64,000 bases of DNA from Angustibacter luteus. Lineage in GTDB: Bacteria > Actinomycetota > Actinomycetes > Actinomycetales > Angustibacteraceae. Of this stretch, positions 16,079 through 24,876 are shown one piece after another; the first letter of the stretch is position 1; the number at the start of each line of letters is the position of its first letter. The stretch lies in the NCBI RefSeq assembly GCF_039541115.1, contig NZ_BAABFP010000008.1, positions 557,685-621,684 on the forward strand. Direction: 5' to 3'. The notes beneath the pieces are model-generated. The model was not told where the DNA came from. It ran no database searches and was given only the letters and a program-made list of their open reading frames with translations. A program made the position numbers and the translations under genes.

Positions 16079-17122
16079 TCAGCGCCGCGCGAGCGGCGCC
16101 AGCCCCGTGGTGCCCTCGACGTGCGTGCTGGTCAGCCGCTGACGGAAGACCCAGTACGTCCACCCCTGGTAGGCCAGGACGAACGGGGTCAGGACCACCG
16201 CGACCCAGGTCATCACCTTGAGCGTGTACGGCGTGGAGGACGCGTTCTCGGTGGTGAGGCTGAACGCGGGATCGGTCGTGGACGGCATGACGTCGGGGAA
16301 CAGCGACCCGAACAGCAGCACCACCGCAGCCACGATCACCACCGTGGTCAGCAGGAAGGCCAGGCCCTCACGCCGCTGCCGGGTCGCGGCCACGGTGCCG
16401 ACCAGCCCGAGCGCGGCCACGACGACGGCGGCCCACGTCCAGGTCTTGCCGTGCGCCAGCTGGGTCCAGACGGCGAACGCCGCCGCCACCACGAGGGTCA
16501 CCGGCGCGATCCCGGCCGCAGCCCGACCCGCGCGCTCGCGCATGGGGCCGTCGGTCTTCAGGGCGAGGAACACCGCGCCGTGCAACAGGAACAGGGTGAC
16601 GGTGGTCAGCCCGGCCAGCAGCGCGTACGGGTTGAGCAGCGTCCACAGCGTGCCGGTGAAGTGGTGGTCGGCGTCGATGGGGACGCCGGCGACGATGTTC
16701 CCGAACGCGACTCCCCAGAGCAGGGCCGGCACCCACGAGCCGACGGTGATCGCGAGATCCCACCGGGCGCGCCAACGGGGGTCGTCGATCTTGCCGCGGT
16801 ACTCGAACGCGACCCCACGCACGATGAGGGCGAGCAGGATCAGCAGCAGGGCCAGGTAGAAGCCGGAGAACAGCGTCGCGTACCACTCGGGGAACGCGGC
16901 GAACGTGGCGCCGCCGGCGACCAGCAGCCACACCTCGTTGCCGTCCCACACGGGGCCGATGGTGTTGATCATCAGTCGCCGGTCGGTCTGCGTGACCGCC
17001 TTGTCGGCGTCCCGGCTCAACGGCAGCAGCAGCATCCCGACCCCGAAGTCGAAGCCCTCGAGCACCAAGTAGCCCGTCCACAGGAGGGCGATCAGCACGA
17101 ACCAGACGGTCGTCAGCTCCAT
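16079..17122 (-). CDS. cydB: Cytochrome bd ubiquinol/menaquinol oxidase subunit II
   Basis: 347 residues with about nine membrane helices, opening MELTTVWFVLIALLWTGYLV followed by LEGFDFGVG, the CydB signature. Forms the terminal quinol oxidase with CydA, giving high-affinity oxygen respiration in the cytoplasmic membrane. Ten bases downstream of cydA, four upstream of cydD. Confidence 0.95.
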   Translation of the reverse strand: MELTTVWFVLIALLWTGYLVLEGFDFGVGMLLLPLSRDADKAVTQTDRRLMINTIGPVWDGNEVWLLVAGGATFAAFPEWYATLFSGFYLALLLILLALIVRGVAFEYRGKIDDPRWRARWDLAITVGSWVPALLWGVAFGNIVAGVPIDADHHFTGTLWTLLNPYALLAGLTTVTLFLLHGAVFLALKTDGPMRERAGRAAAGIAPVTLVVAAAFAVWTQLAHGKTWTWAAVVVAALGLVGTVAATRQRREGLAFLLTTVVIVAAVVLLFGSLFPDVMPSTTDPAFSLTTENASSTPYTLKVMTWVAVVLTPFVLAYQGWTYWVFRQRLTSTHVEGTTGLAPLARR

Positions 17123-17132
17123 GGCGCTCTCC

Positions 17133-18569
17133 TCAGTAGGCGAAGGACAGGGGGCGGTCGTCGTCCGGCGTCCGCAGCTGCGGCGGGTTCGCCGCCGGCA
17201 GCCCCTCGCGGACGTAGCGACGCATCAGGCCGAACCACACCACGGCCAGGGCCCCGTACAGCAGCGTGAAGCTGACCAGCGAGATCCACACGGTGGCGGC
17301 CGAGACCGGCGAGACCCCGTCGTGGGTGAGCATCCGGACCCCGTCGATGCCGGTCGGGTTCGGCGCCACCACCCACGGCTGTCGGCCCATCTCGGTGAAG
17401 ATCCAGCCGAAGGAGTTCGCCAGGAAGGGGGCCGGGATGCACCACAGGGCCGCCAGCGCCCACCGGCGACTGGTCGGCACCCGCCCCTTTCTGGTCACCC
17501 ACAACGCCCAGAGCCCCAGCACGGCACTGAGCGCCCCGAAGCCGATCATCAGCCGGAACGACCAGTAGGTGACCGGGATCAGCGGCTTGTAGTTGCCCGG
17601 TCCGAACTTCTGCTCGTACTCGGCCTGGAGGTCGTTGACACCCTTGATGGTCGCGTCGAAGTCGCCCGTCGCCAGCCACGACGTGAGCCCCGGGATGGTC
17701 AGCTGCCTGACGTCGCAACGGTTCTCGACGTCCCCGATCGCGAAGACGCTGAAGCCCGCCCCGGTCTCGGTGTCGCACAGCGCCTCCGCGGCCGCCATCT
17801 TCATCGGCTGCTGCTGGAACATGAGCTTGGCCTGCGTGTCACCGGAGACCGCGACCACGAGGCCTCCGACGAACAGCGCCACGAGGCCCAGCCGGATCGC
17901 CGGGCGGAACGTGTCCACCGCACTGACGTCGCCGCTGTGGTGTGCTCGCGCGGCCCACCAGGCGGAGATCGCCGCGACGAACGTGCCGCCGACCACGACC
18001 GCCCCGCCCACGGTGTGCGGGAACGTCGCCAGGGCGGTCACGTTGGTGAGCAGGTCCCAGATGCTGATGAGCTCGGCGCGGCCGCGCTCGGCGTTGAACC
18101 GCACCCCGGCCGGGTGCTGCATGAAGGAGTTGGCGGCGAGGATGAAGTAGGCGGACAGCCAGGTGCCGATCGCGGCGAGCCAGATGGTCGCCAGGTGCAC
18201 GCCGCGGGGCAGCCGGTCCCAGCCGAAGATCCACAGGCCCAAGAAGGTCGACTCGATGAAGAACGCGGCCAGACCCTCGATCGCCAGGGGTGCACCGAAG
18301 ACGTCCCCGACGAACCGCGAGTACTCGCTCCAGTTCATCCCGAACTGGAACTCCTGGACGATGCCGGTGACCACGCCCATCGAGAAGTTGATCAGGAAGA
18401 GCTTGCCGAAGAACCGGGTCAGCCGCAGCCAACGCTCGTCGCCCGTGCGCCACCACACCGTCTGCATGATCGCGACGAGCGGCGCCAGACCGATCGTCAG
18501 CGGCACGAAGAAGAAGTGGTACACGGTGGTGACGCCGAACTGAAGCCGGGCCACGTCCAGCGCATCCAT
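17133..18569 (-). CDS. cydA: Cytochrome bd oxidase subunit I
   Basis: 478 residues. Start at ATG 18569 because GGGAGG lies 5 nt upstream; the frame begins at GTG 18584. Heme ligands are visible: His18 in VYHFFFVPLT (E. coli His19), the His in TFPHTVGG (E. coli His186) and the Met in YWSFRLMIGFG (Met393). The quinol-binding Q loop is of the short type usual in actinobacteria. First gene of cydABDC; a DosR-like palindrome lies upstream. Confidence 0.95.
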   Translation of the reverse strand: MDALDVARLQFGVTTVYHFFFVPLTIGLAPLVAIMQTVWWRTGDERWLRLTRFFGKLFLINFSMGVVTGIVQEFQFGMNWSEYSRFVGDVFGAPLAIEGLAAFFIESTFLGLWIFGWDRLPRGVHLATIWLAAIGTWLSAYFILAANSFMQHPAGVRFNAERGRAELISIWDLLTNVTALATFPHTVGGAVVVGGTFVAAISAWWAARAHHSGDVSAVDTFRPAIRLGLVALFVGGLVVAVSGDTQAKLMFQQQPMKMAAAEALCDTETGAGFSVFAIGDVENRCDVRQLTIPGLTSWLATGDFDATIKGVNDLQAEYEQKFGPGNYKPLIPVTYWSFRLMIGFGALSAVLGLWALWVTRKGRVPTSRRWALAALWCIPAPFLANSFGWIFTEMGRQPWVVAPNPTGIDGVRMLTHDGVSPVSAATVWISLVSFTLLYGALAVVWFGLMRRYVREGLPAANPPQLRTPDDDRPLSFAY

Positions 18570-18621
18570 GAGCGCCTCCCTCACCCCGAGGAGTCGGGCC
18601 TTGCGCGCCCGCCTGGAAGCG

Positions 18622-18627
18622 ATCCTA
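18622..18627 (-). promoter_or_regulatory. Predicted -10 of the cyd operon
   Basis: TAGGAT on the minus strand, about 53 bp upstream of the cydA ATG. Predicted transcription start near 18615, giving a leader of about 46 nt. Confidence 0.4.
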
Positions 18628-18652
18628 GGGCGTCAGGTCGGCTGTGCGGCGT

Positions 18653-18666
18653 GGGACCTAGGTCCC
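18653..18666. promoter_or_regulatory. DosR/DevR-like palindromic box upstream of cydA
   Basis: GGGACCTAGGTCCC, a perfect 14-bp palindrome that fits the published DosR core GGGAC-N4-GTCCC. It is centred 35 bp upstream of the -10, that is near -45 of the predicted start, the usual place for such activators. It also lies 9 bp after the stop of the surface-protein gene, so a terminator role is the alternative. Confidence 0.5.
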
Positions 18667-18674
18667 GCGAGCCG

Positions 18675-21600
18675 CTACACCTCGCGGCGGCGGCTCCACG
18701 CGACGGCGAGCCCACCGAGCACGATGAGCGACAACCCGAGCGCCAGGGGGCCGGTCGCCAGCCCACCGGTGCGGGGCAGCCGGCTGAGCTGGACGCTGGT
18801 GCCCTCGACGTCCGGCGTGCCGCTGCCACTGGTCGTCGACCCCGCCAGCACCGTGAAGGTGACGGCCACCGCACGGACGTTCCCGAGCGTGTCTGTCACC
18901 TCCACGGTGGCAGTGTCCGTTCCGGTGAAACCGGCCGACGGGGTGTAGACGAGCACCCCGTCCTGGACGACGACGCTGCCGTGCGACGGTGCGGCGACGA
19001 CGGTCGGTACACCGCCGGGTGCCGTGGGTACGGGCACGCTCACCGGCGAGCCCACGGGCGTGGACACGCTGCGCTGGGCCAGCGACTGCGCCGTCCGCCG
19101 GTACGAGGTGCGCGCGCTCGAGCCGTCGTGCACCGCGTCGCCGGAGTACGTCGCCCGGACGCCGTGAGGACCGGCCTGCAGGGCCGCGGTCGCGACGCAG
19201 GACGTCGCAGGAAGCGTTGCGACACAGAGCGTCTGGCCGCCCGTGGCGAATCGGATGGTGCCGGTGGCCGTCGCCGGCAGCCCAGTGGCCGACAAGGTCG
19301 CCTGGGTGCCCTCGACCGCCACCTGCGGGGTCGCTGACGCACTCAGTCGGGTGCTGAGCTTCGTGACGGCGAACAGGGTCGCGTCCTGGCTCGGCTCGTA
19401 GCGGGCGTCGCCCGAGTAGCTGGCCACCACGTGGTGGGTGCCGACCGCGAGGTCGGCCGGAGCGTCGCAGGACGAGGCCGGAAGCGTTGCGACACAGAGG
19501 ACCCGACCGCCCGCGCGGAACGTCACGGTGCCGGTCGCGTCGGCGGGAAGGCCACTCTGCAGGACGGTGTCGGCCACGGCGTAGGGCGTGGCGGGGTGCG
19601 CGACCGCCGCCAGCACCTGGGTCGCCAGCCGCACCACCGCGTACCCCGTGCTGGTCTGGGCCGCCTCGTGGTTCGCGTCACCGGAGTACACGGCCTGCAC
19701 GACCAGGTCACCGACCGGGACGTCGGCGGGCGCGGCACAGGAGGTGCCCGGCAGGGTGACCGTGCAGAGCACGGCTCCACCGGCGCTGAACGTCACCGAC
19801 CCCTGGGCGCCGGCCGGGACGCCGGAGAACGAGAGGGTCTGCGCGCTGCCGTAGCTGACCTGCGAAGCCGCGACGCCGGCATCGAGCACGACCGGGGCCT
19901 TGACCACGTCGAACGTCGTCGTCGCGGTGGCGGCCGCGTGCGTGAGGTCACCGACGTAGGTCGCGGTGACCGGGTAGGTCGCGACCACGAGGTCGGCCGG
20001 CGTCTGGCACGAGGTGGCCGGCAGCAGCGCGACGCACAGGGTGGTGCCGCCCGAGGTGAAGGTCACCGACCCGGTGGCCGCCGGGTCGACCCCGCTGAAG
20101 GACAGCGTGTCCGGGTTGCCGTACACGGTGGCGGCCGGGTTCGCGCTTGCCGCGAATGCCGCAGCGTCGATCAGTGCGACATCGAACGTGGTGTCGTCGT
20201 CCGATCCCGTGTAGTGCGCGTCACCCGAGTAGGTCGCGACCACCGGGTAGGTGGCGACGGCCAGGTCGGCGGGCGGCTGGCACGAGGTGGCCGGCAGGGT
20301 GATCACGCAGAGCGTGTCCGTGCCGGAGGTCAGCGTGACGGTGCCGGTCGCGCCGGCGGGCAGGCCGCTGACGGACAGGGTCGGCGCCGTGCCGGCCGGT
20401 ACCTGGGCGGCGGAGGTGGCCACGACCACGGCGGTGCTCGCCTTCACGACCTCGAACGCGGTGTCGTCGGTGGCGGCCTCGTGGGTCGGGTCGCCGGAGT
20501 ACGTTGCGGTCACCGGGTAGTCGGCGACCTCGAGGGCGGGGTCCGGGGTGCACGACGTGTCCGGCAGCGACGCGGTGCACAGCAGCACCCCGCCTGCCTC
20601 GAACCGCACCGTGCCGTTCGATCCGACGGCCAGCCCGGTGACGGACAGCACCGGGGGAGCCCCGAACTCGACGCTCGAGTCACTGACCGCCGCGACCAGC
20701 GTCGTGGCCAGCTTGGTGACCGTGACGGTCACTGCGTCGGTGGACCCGAGGTGGTTGCCGTCGCCGGAGTACGTGACGTGGACGGTGGTCTCGCCCACCG
20801 GCAGCGACCCGGGCAGGCACACGGCTTCCGGGAGGGTCGTCGTGCAGAGCACGTCCGAACCCGACGAGAAGGTGAGCGTGCCGGTCGCGCCCGACGGCAG
20901 GCCACCAGCGGTGATGGGGTCGTCGGCGCCGTACGTGACCGTGGCGGCAGCGGCCTGTGCGGTGACCGCGGTCGCCGCCTTGCCCACCGTGAACGTGGTG
21001 GACGTCGTCTGCGCCACGTACGTCGTGTCACCCGAGTAGGTGGCGGTGACCGGGTACGTGCCAACGGGCAGCGGACCCGGGACCGCGCACGAGTAGCTGG
21101 GCATGGTGACGGAGCAGAGCGGCGTCCCGCCGGTGCTGAAGGCGACGGTGCCCGCAGCACCCGACGGCAGACCGTTCGTGGCCAGGGTGACGGCGTCACC
21201 GTAGGTGCTGGACGCCGGGTTCGCCTGTGCCACAAAGGCGGTCACCGACACCTGGTGGGAGGTCGTGGCTGGCAGTGCGTCCGCCGAGGACGCCTTGGCG
21301 GAGATCGTGTAGCTGCCGGTCGCGGCGGCTCCGACGTCGACCGGGATCGTCAGCGGGGGCAGCGACGAGCCCGGCGTCAACGCCGAGGCGGGTGCGTAGA
21401 CGCAGGACACCAGCTGCCCGGACACGGTGCAGGAGTACCCCGCCGCGGTCGGCTGCGTCGGCGTCAGGCCGGGCGGCAGCATCGTGGTCACGGTGATCGG
21501 CTGGGACTCGCTGCCCTGGCCGGCGGCCAGCGCCGTGTCCACCGTCAGCACCGCGTGGTTACCGGCCACCAGGTGCCCGGCCTCGTCGTCCGACACCGCG

Positions 21601-22655
21601 ACGGACAGCACCGGCACCTGGCCGCTGAGCGTCGTCGAGCGCATCGTGTCGATCGCGTGGGTCTCGGTGCTGCCGCCCGTCGAGGCGGCCCAGCCGAAGG
21701 TCAGCTGCTGCGGCAGCCCGGAGACGCCGTCCACGTACGACGACGGGAACCCCAGGGCGGCCAGTCGCGCCGCGGACGGCAGCGGGCCGGTACGGGTCAC
21801 GGTCGAGCCCCCGAGCGGGGTGACCTGGATCATCCAGCTGTCGGCGGGCACGGACACCCCGGAGGCGGTGGTGGTCGCCGACCCCGGGTTGATCGCGATC
21901 TCCACGGGGACCGGCGCCGGGCGCGTGGTGCCGGTCCGGTCGTCCAGCGCGCCGGAGGTCACCTGCGTGGTGTCCAGCACGCAGTAGCCGAGGTTGTCGT
22001 TGCCCGGTCCGCGGACGGTGATGCTCTGCTGGACCCGGGAGCTGGCCGGGCAGTCGGTGCCGCCGAAACCGGATCCCTCGAAGTTGCCGTAGACGTCCAG
22101 CCCGAAACCCAGGTAGCCGTAGCTGACGCCAGGAGCGCTGTTGCTGCGCGTCGCGGAGTAGCCGAGCGAGCCGCCGAGCGGTCCGGGGTTGGCCGGGGGC
22201 GCGGGGTTCGTCGGGTCGGTCGCGGCCAGGATGAAGGCGATGCCGTCCGCACCCGGGTTGGTCGTGGCGTTCCACTGGTAGGTGTTGAACTGGATGTCCA
22301 GGCCCTGTGAGCTCGGCAGGCTCGTCGTGTTGTAGACGGTGCCGACGGCGTTGCCGACGTTGCGGGTCAGGCGCAGGGCACCGGAACCCGCCGGGTTGAT
22401 CGGCGTGGACGCGCACGCCGGGACGGGCATCTGGGCGACGTCCGTGCCGGCCGTCAGGCAGCCGGAGTTGCTGGCGCGCGACGGAAGGAACCAACCGCTG
22501 CCGGCGGTGCTGGCCCCGGCGAAGCTCTCGGTGGTCAGCGGCGTGGTCGGCACGACGGCACGGGCCCCCGACGCGGACACCCCGAGGGCAGCGAGCAGCA
22601 CGACGGCAACCGCTGCGCTGTGCCGTACCAGCTGCGCTCGATGCGCACGAACCAT
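18675..22655 (-). CDS. LPRTG-anchored surface protein: lectin-like domain and eight Ig-like repeats
   Basis: 1326 residues. Signal peptide at the start (basic RAHRAQLVRHS, then AVAVVLLAALGVSASG). Residues about 30-290 resemble an L-type lectin-like domain (LDIQFNTYQWNATTNPGADG, IAFILAATDP). Then comes a DUF11-like linker and eight tandem repeats of about 88-90 residues (roughly 450-1170), each with GxVTF...LC...LP..SC and TYSGD motifs, so one conserved Cys pair per repeat. A Big-type module and a sorting signal LPRTG (about 1293-1297), hydrophobic helix and RRREV tail end the protein. Probably cell-wall-anchored by sortase and adhesive. ATG 22655 chosen for the signal peptide. Confidence 0.88.
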   Translation of the reverse strand: MVRAHRAQLVRHSAAVAVVLLAALGVSASGARAVVPTTPLTTESFAGASTAGSGWFLPSRASNSGCLTAGTDVAQMPVPACASTPINPAGSGALRLTRNVGNAVGTVYNTTSLPSSQGLDIQFNTYQWNATTNPGADGIAFILAATDPTNPAPPANPGPLGGSLGYSATRSNSAPGVSYGYLGFGLDVYGNFEGSGFGGTDCPASSRVQQSITVRGPGNDNLGYCVLDTTQVTSGALDDRTGTTRPAPVPVEIAINPGSATTTASGVSVPADSWMIQVTPLGGSTVTRTGPLPSAARLAALGFPSSYVDGVSGLPQQLTFGWAASTGGSTETHAIDTMRSTTLSGQVPVLSVAVSDDEAGHLVAGNHAVLTVDTALAAGQGSESQPITVTTMLPPGLTPTQPTAAGYSCTVSGQLVSCVYAPASALTPGSSLPPLTIPVDVGAAATGSYTISAKASSADALPATTSHQVSVTAFVAQANPASSTYGDAVTLATNGLPSGAAGTVAFSTGGTPLCSVTMPSYSCAVPGPLPVGTYPVTATYSGDTTYVAQTTSTTFTVGKAATAVTAQAAAATVTYGADDPITAGGLPSGATGTLTFSSGSDVLCTTTLPEAVCLPGSLPVGETTVHVTYSGDGNHLGSTDAVTVTVTKLATTLVAAVSDSSVEFGAPPVLSVTGLAVGSNGTVRFEAGGVLLCTASLPDTSCTPDPALEVADYPVTATYSGDPTHEAATDDTAFEVVKASTAVVVATSAAQVPAGTAPTLSVSGLPAGATGTVTLTSGTDTLCVITLPATSCQPPADLAVATYPVVATYSGDAHYTGSDDDTTFDVALIDAAAFAASANPAATVYGNPDTLSFSGVDPAATGSVTFTSGGTTLCVALLPATSCQTPADLVVATYPVTATYVGDLTHAAATATTTFDVVKAPVVLDAGVAASQVSYGSAQTLSFSGVPAGAQGSVTFSAGGAVLCTVTLPGTSCAAPADVPVGDLVVQAVYSGDANHEAAQTSTGYAVVRLATQVLAAVAHPATPYAVADTVLQSGLPADATGTVTFRAGGRVLCVATLPASSCDAPADLAVGTHHVVASYSGDARYEPSQDATLFAVTKLSTRLSASATPQVAVEGTQATLSATGLPATATGTIRFATGGQTLCVATLPATSCVATAALQAGPHGVRATYSGDAVHDGSSARTSYRRTAQSLAQRSVSTPVGSPVSVPVPTAPGGVPTVVAAPSHGSVVVQDGVLVYTPSAGFTGTDTATVEVTDTLGNVRAVAVTFTVLAGSTTSGSGTPDVEGTSVQLSRLPRTGGLATGPLALGLSLIVLGGLAVAWSRRREV

Positions 22656-22758
22656 GACCCGACCCCTGTTGCTCGATGACTCCCCGGTCATCGCAGTGTC
22701 GGTGCGGTCAGTGGTCGACCTCAGCGGAACGTGACGTGCTTAGGCCGAACGGGTCACG

Positions 22759-23568
22759 TCAGGTCACCCCATCGGGCGACGCAGGGTCACCGAGCAGCGG
22801 GCTGGACGCGCTGCGCCGCAGGTGCGCGAGGACGTCGACGTCGGCGAGCCGGAGCGCCACGACCGCCAACGAGCCGGCGACGGCGCAGTCCAGGACGTAG
22901 TGGTTGGCGGTGACGACCACGACCAGGAACGTGACCACCGGGTGCACCCAGATCACGAGCCGCCACTTCGAGCGCAGACTGCGGGTGATCGCCACCGCGA
23001 CCAGCAGGGACCAGCCGAAGTGCAGGGAAGGCATCGCGGCGAACTGGTTGGCAATGCCCGTGCCCACCGGTCCGTAGACCGACATGCCGAGCGCGGTGGC
23101 CGTGTCGGTCATGCCGTCCCACCGGACGAGGCGGGGCGGGGCGAGCGGGAACAGGGAGTGCACGACGAGGGCCGCCGAGGTCAGCCAGAGCAGGGAGCGC
23201 CGGAACCGTGAGTACTGCGCCGGGCGGCAGATGAACAGCCAACCCAAAGTGGCGATGGTGAGCGGGAAGTGCACGCTGGCGTAGTAGGCGTTCGCGGCCT
23301 CGATCAGGTGCGGCACGCGCATGGCCCACTCCTGCATGACGGCCTCGTCGGGCAGTCCGAGGGAGCGCTCCCAGTCCCACAGCCGGCGCGCGTTCTCGAG
23401 CGCGAGCTCCTCACGACCCCCTGCCAGGTAGCGGCCCAGGGTGTAGACGATCCAGCCGGTGGAGATGATCGCCGCCTCGCGGCCGAGTCGCAGGGTGGCG
23501 CGTCGGATGCGTTGCGCCCGCGCGATGGCGGTGACGAGTGCGGTGTCGTCCACGGTGACCTGGGTCAT
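22759..23568 (-). CDS. PAP2-type membrane phosphatase/inositolphosphotransferase
   Basis: 269 residues with about six membrane helices. The catalytic motifs of the PAP2 (inositol-phosphoceramide-synthase-like) group are seen: FPLAPPR, then AMPSLHFGW (catalytic His) and TANHYVLDCAVAG (second His and Asp). Such enzymes transfer or remove phosphate groups of lipids on the outer face of the membrane. ATG 23568 overlaps the TetR stop by 4 bp (ATGA), so the gene is translated with its regulator and is its most likely target. Confidence 0.85.
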   Translation of the reverse strand: MTQVTVDDTALVTAIARAQRIRRATLRLGREAAIISTGWIVYTLGRYLAGGREELALENARRLWDWERSLGLPDEAVMQEWAMRVPHLIEAANAYYASVHFPLTIATLGWLFICRPAQYSRFRRSLLWLTSAALVVHSLFPLAPPRLVRWDGMTDTATALGMSVYGPVGTGIANQFAAMPSLHFGWSLLVAVAITRSLRSKWRLVIWVHPVVTFLVVVVTANHYVLDCAVAGSLAVVALRLADVDVLAHLRRSASSPLLGDPASPDGVT

Positions 23569-24179
23569 GCGTCGCGCGGGTCGGGCAGGCCGCCGCCGAG
23601 CTCGGTCATGGCGGCGTCGATCGCATCCGCGAGGGACTTCGCGGTGCCGCGGGGTTCCTGCTCCCACATCACGTAGCAGGTGCGCAACGCGGCCATCGAG
23701 CACGCCGCCACGAGGCGGGGGTAGCAGTCGCGGTCGGGGTCGGTCCCGCTGTGCGCCGCGACCACCTCGGCCATCAGCCGCTCGGTGGTGGCGAAGCTGG
23801 ACATCAGGTACGGCAGCAGGGACGGCGTCTCGCGGAGCAGCCGCAGCAGCTCGAGCTGCTCGCGGATCGCCTCGCGGGACGAGGCTCGCACCCGTCCGAC
23901 GATCGCCGCGCGGAGCGCCTCGACCGGCGACTCGTCCAGCGGCCGGGCCGCCAGGGCGGCGGCGAACTCGGCGTGCGCCCCGTCGCGGTGGGCGACGACG
24001 GCCTCTTCCTTGCTGGTGAAGTAGTTGAAGAAGGTGCGGGGTGAGACGTCCGCCGCGGCGGCCACCTCGTCGATGGTGAAACCGTTCAGGCCGCGCTCGA
24101 CCGCGAGGGCGAAGGCGGCCTCGGCCAGCTCGTCCCTCGTGCGCTGCTTCTTGCGCTCGCGCAGTCCCCCGACGTTCAC
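23565..24179 (-). CDS. TetR family transcriptional regulator
   Basis: 204 residues. N-terminal helix-turn-helix at about residues 10-58 (RDELAEAAFALAVERG, IDEVAAAADVSPRTFFNYFTSKEEAV) is typical of TetR; the remaining 140 residues form the ligand domain. GTG start at 24179. Palindromic operator copies lie 22-47 bp upstream, so autoregulation of this two-gene operon with the PAP2 gene is likely. Ligand unknown. Confidence 0.9.
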   Translation of the reverse strand: MNVGGLRERKKQRTRDELAEAAFALAVERGLNGFTIDEVAAAADVSPRTFFNYFTSKEEAVVAHRDGAHAEFAAALAARPLDESPVEALRAAIVGRVRASSREAIREQLELLRLLRETPSLLPYLMSSFATTERLMAEVVAAHSGTDPDRDCYPRLVAACSMAALRTCYVMWEQEPRGTAKSLADAIDAAMTELGGGLPDPRDA

Positions 24180-24200
24180 GTCACCATGCTAGGCAGATTT

Positions 24201-24226
24201 TTGCAGAATCTGCAATTCTGCAGATT
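24201..24226. promoter_or_regulatory. TetR operator: overlapping palindromes
   Basis: TTGCAGAATCTGCAA (24201-24215, perfect around a central A) overlaps AATCTGCA-ATTC-TGCAGATT (24207-24226, perfect 8-bp arms). Two overlapping sites suggest cooperative binding of two TetR dimers just upstream of the GTG at 24179. Confidence 0.7.
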
Positions 24227-24245
24227 CCGCCACGACGCGAACGGG

Positions 24246-24556
24246 TCACACGTCGGGAGGTGTGGGGCTGGGGTGGGCGTCGGCGAGTGAGGTGACGACC
24301 TCGCCGGTGAGCCGCTGGCGGTCCCCCACCAGCAGGGTCGGGGCGACCTCGGACCAGGTGGCGAAGTGCGGCCGGAGCTGGTGGTCGACGAAGGCCGCCT
24401 CGTCCGCGTAGCGCTCATACAGCAGGAACCGCCCGTCGTCGCCCGCGAGCTCGACGATGTCGAACCCGAGGCAGCCAGACTCGTCCCGGACCGCGGCGCT
24501 CGCGTTGGCCCGCTCGTCAAGCAGGCGTGACAGGCCCGATACATCGCCGCCAGGGT
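24246..24556 (-). pseudogene. ABM-domain monooxygenase remnant
   Basis: The segment LSRLLDERANASAAVRDE through CLGFDIVELAGDDGRF and HFATWSEVAPTLLVG matches antibiotic-biosynthesis-monooxygenase (ABM) domains, which are dimeric ferredoxin-fold proteins. The usual first 15-20 residues (the first beta strand) are missing. The frame instead continues upstream into sequence belonging to a dehydrogenase fragment on the other strand. The ATG at 24596 would give MDGWLPDSAPVTGDPGG, unlike the family. Best explained as a 5'-truncated gene at a deletion junction near 24550. Confidence 0.6.
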
Positions 24557-24876
24557 CGCCGGTGACCGGCGCGCTGTCCGGCAACCACCCGTCCACGTCG
24601 CCGGACTACGAGGCGGGCAACGGCGTCGTCCTCGTCGTGATCGACCCGCAGGCGTTCGTCGGGCTCGACGCGTTCCTGACCGACACCGGCCAGTGCGCTC
24701 GGGCGCTGCGGCAGAGCGCCCCCGTCGATCCGGCGCGACCCGTGCTGCTGCCGGGCGACGTGGAGAATGCGATCCGGGCCGCCCGCGGCGAGCTGCTGCC
24801 CCTCCCCGACCAGGTGCGCGACCAGCTGGCCGAGCTAGCTGAGCACCTTGGCGCGCGGACGCTTGCGCGCGGCTGA
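24557..24876 (+). pseudogene. Ldh2-type malate/lactate dehydrogenase, 3' fragment
   Basis: The plus-strand frame encodes GALSGNHPSTSPDYEAGNG, then VVLVVIDPQAF, VLLPGDVENAIRAARGELLPL and PDQVRDQLAELAEHLG. This is the C-terminal hundred residues of Ldh2/YlbC/AllD-type NAD(P)-dependent dehydrogenases (usually about 340 residues). The first two thirds are absent. Its end overlaps the convergent GntR gene by about 40 bp. A remnant, not a functional gene. Confidence 0.65.

Noticed and set aside
18650..18670. Rex operator upstream of cydA
   Set aside because: No TGTGA-N6-TCACA pattern; the palindrome is GC-rich and DosR-like instead.
19431..22310. 959-residue plus-strand frame
   Set aside because: Antisense shadow of the Ig-repeat surface protein; composition Arg/Gly-rich and repetitive in step with the real gene.
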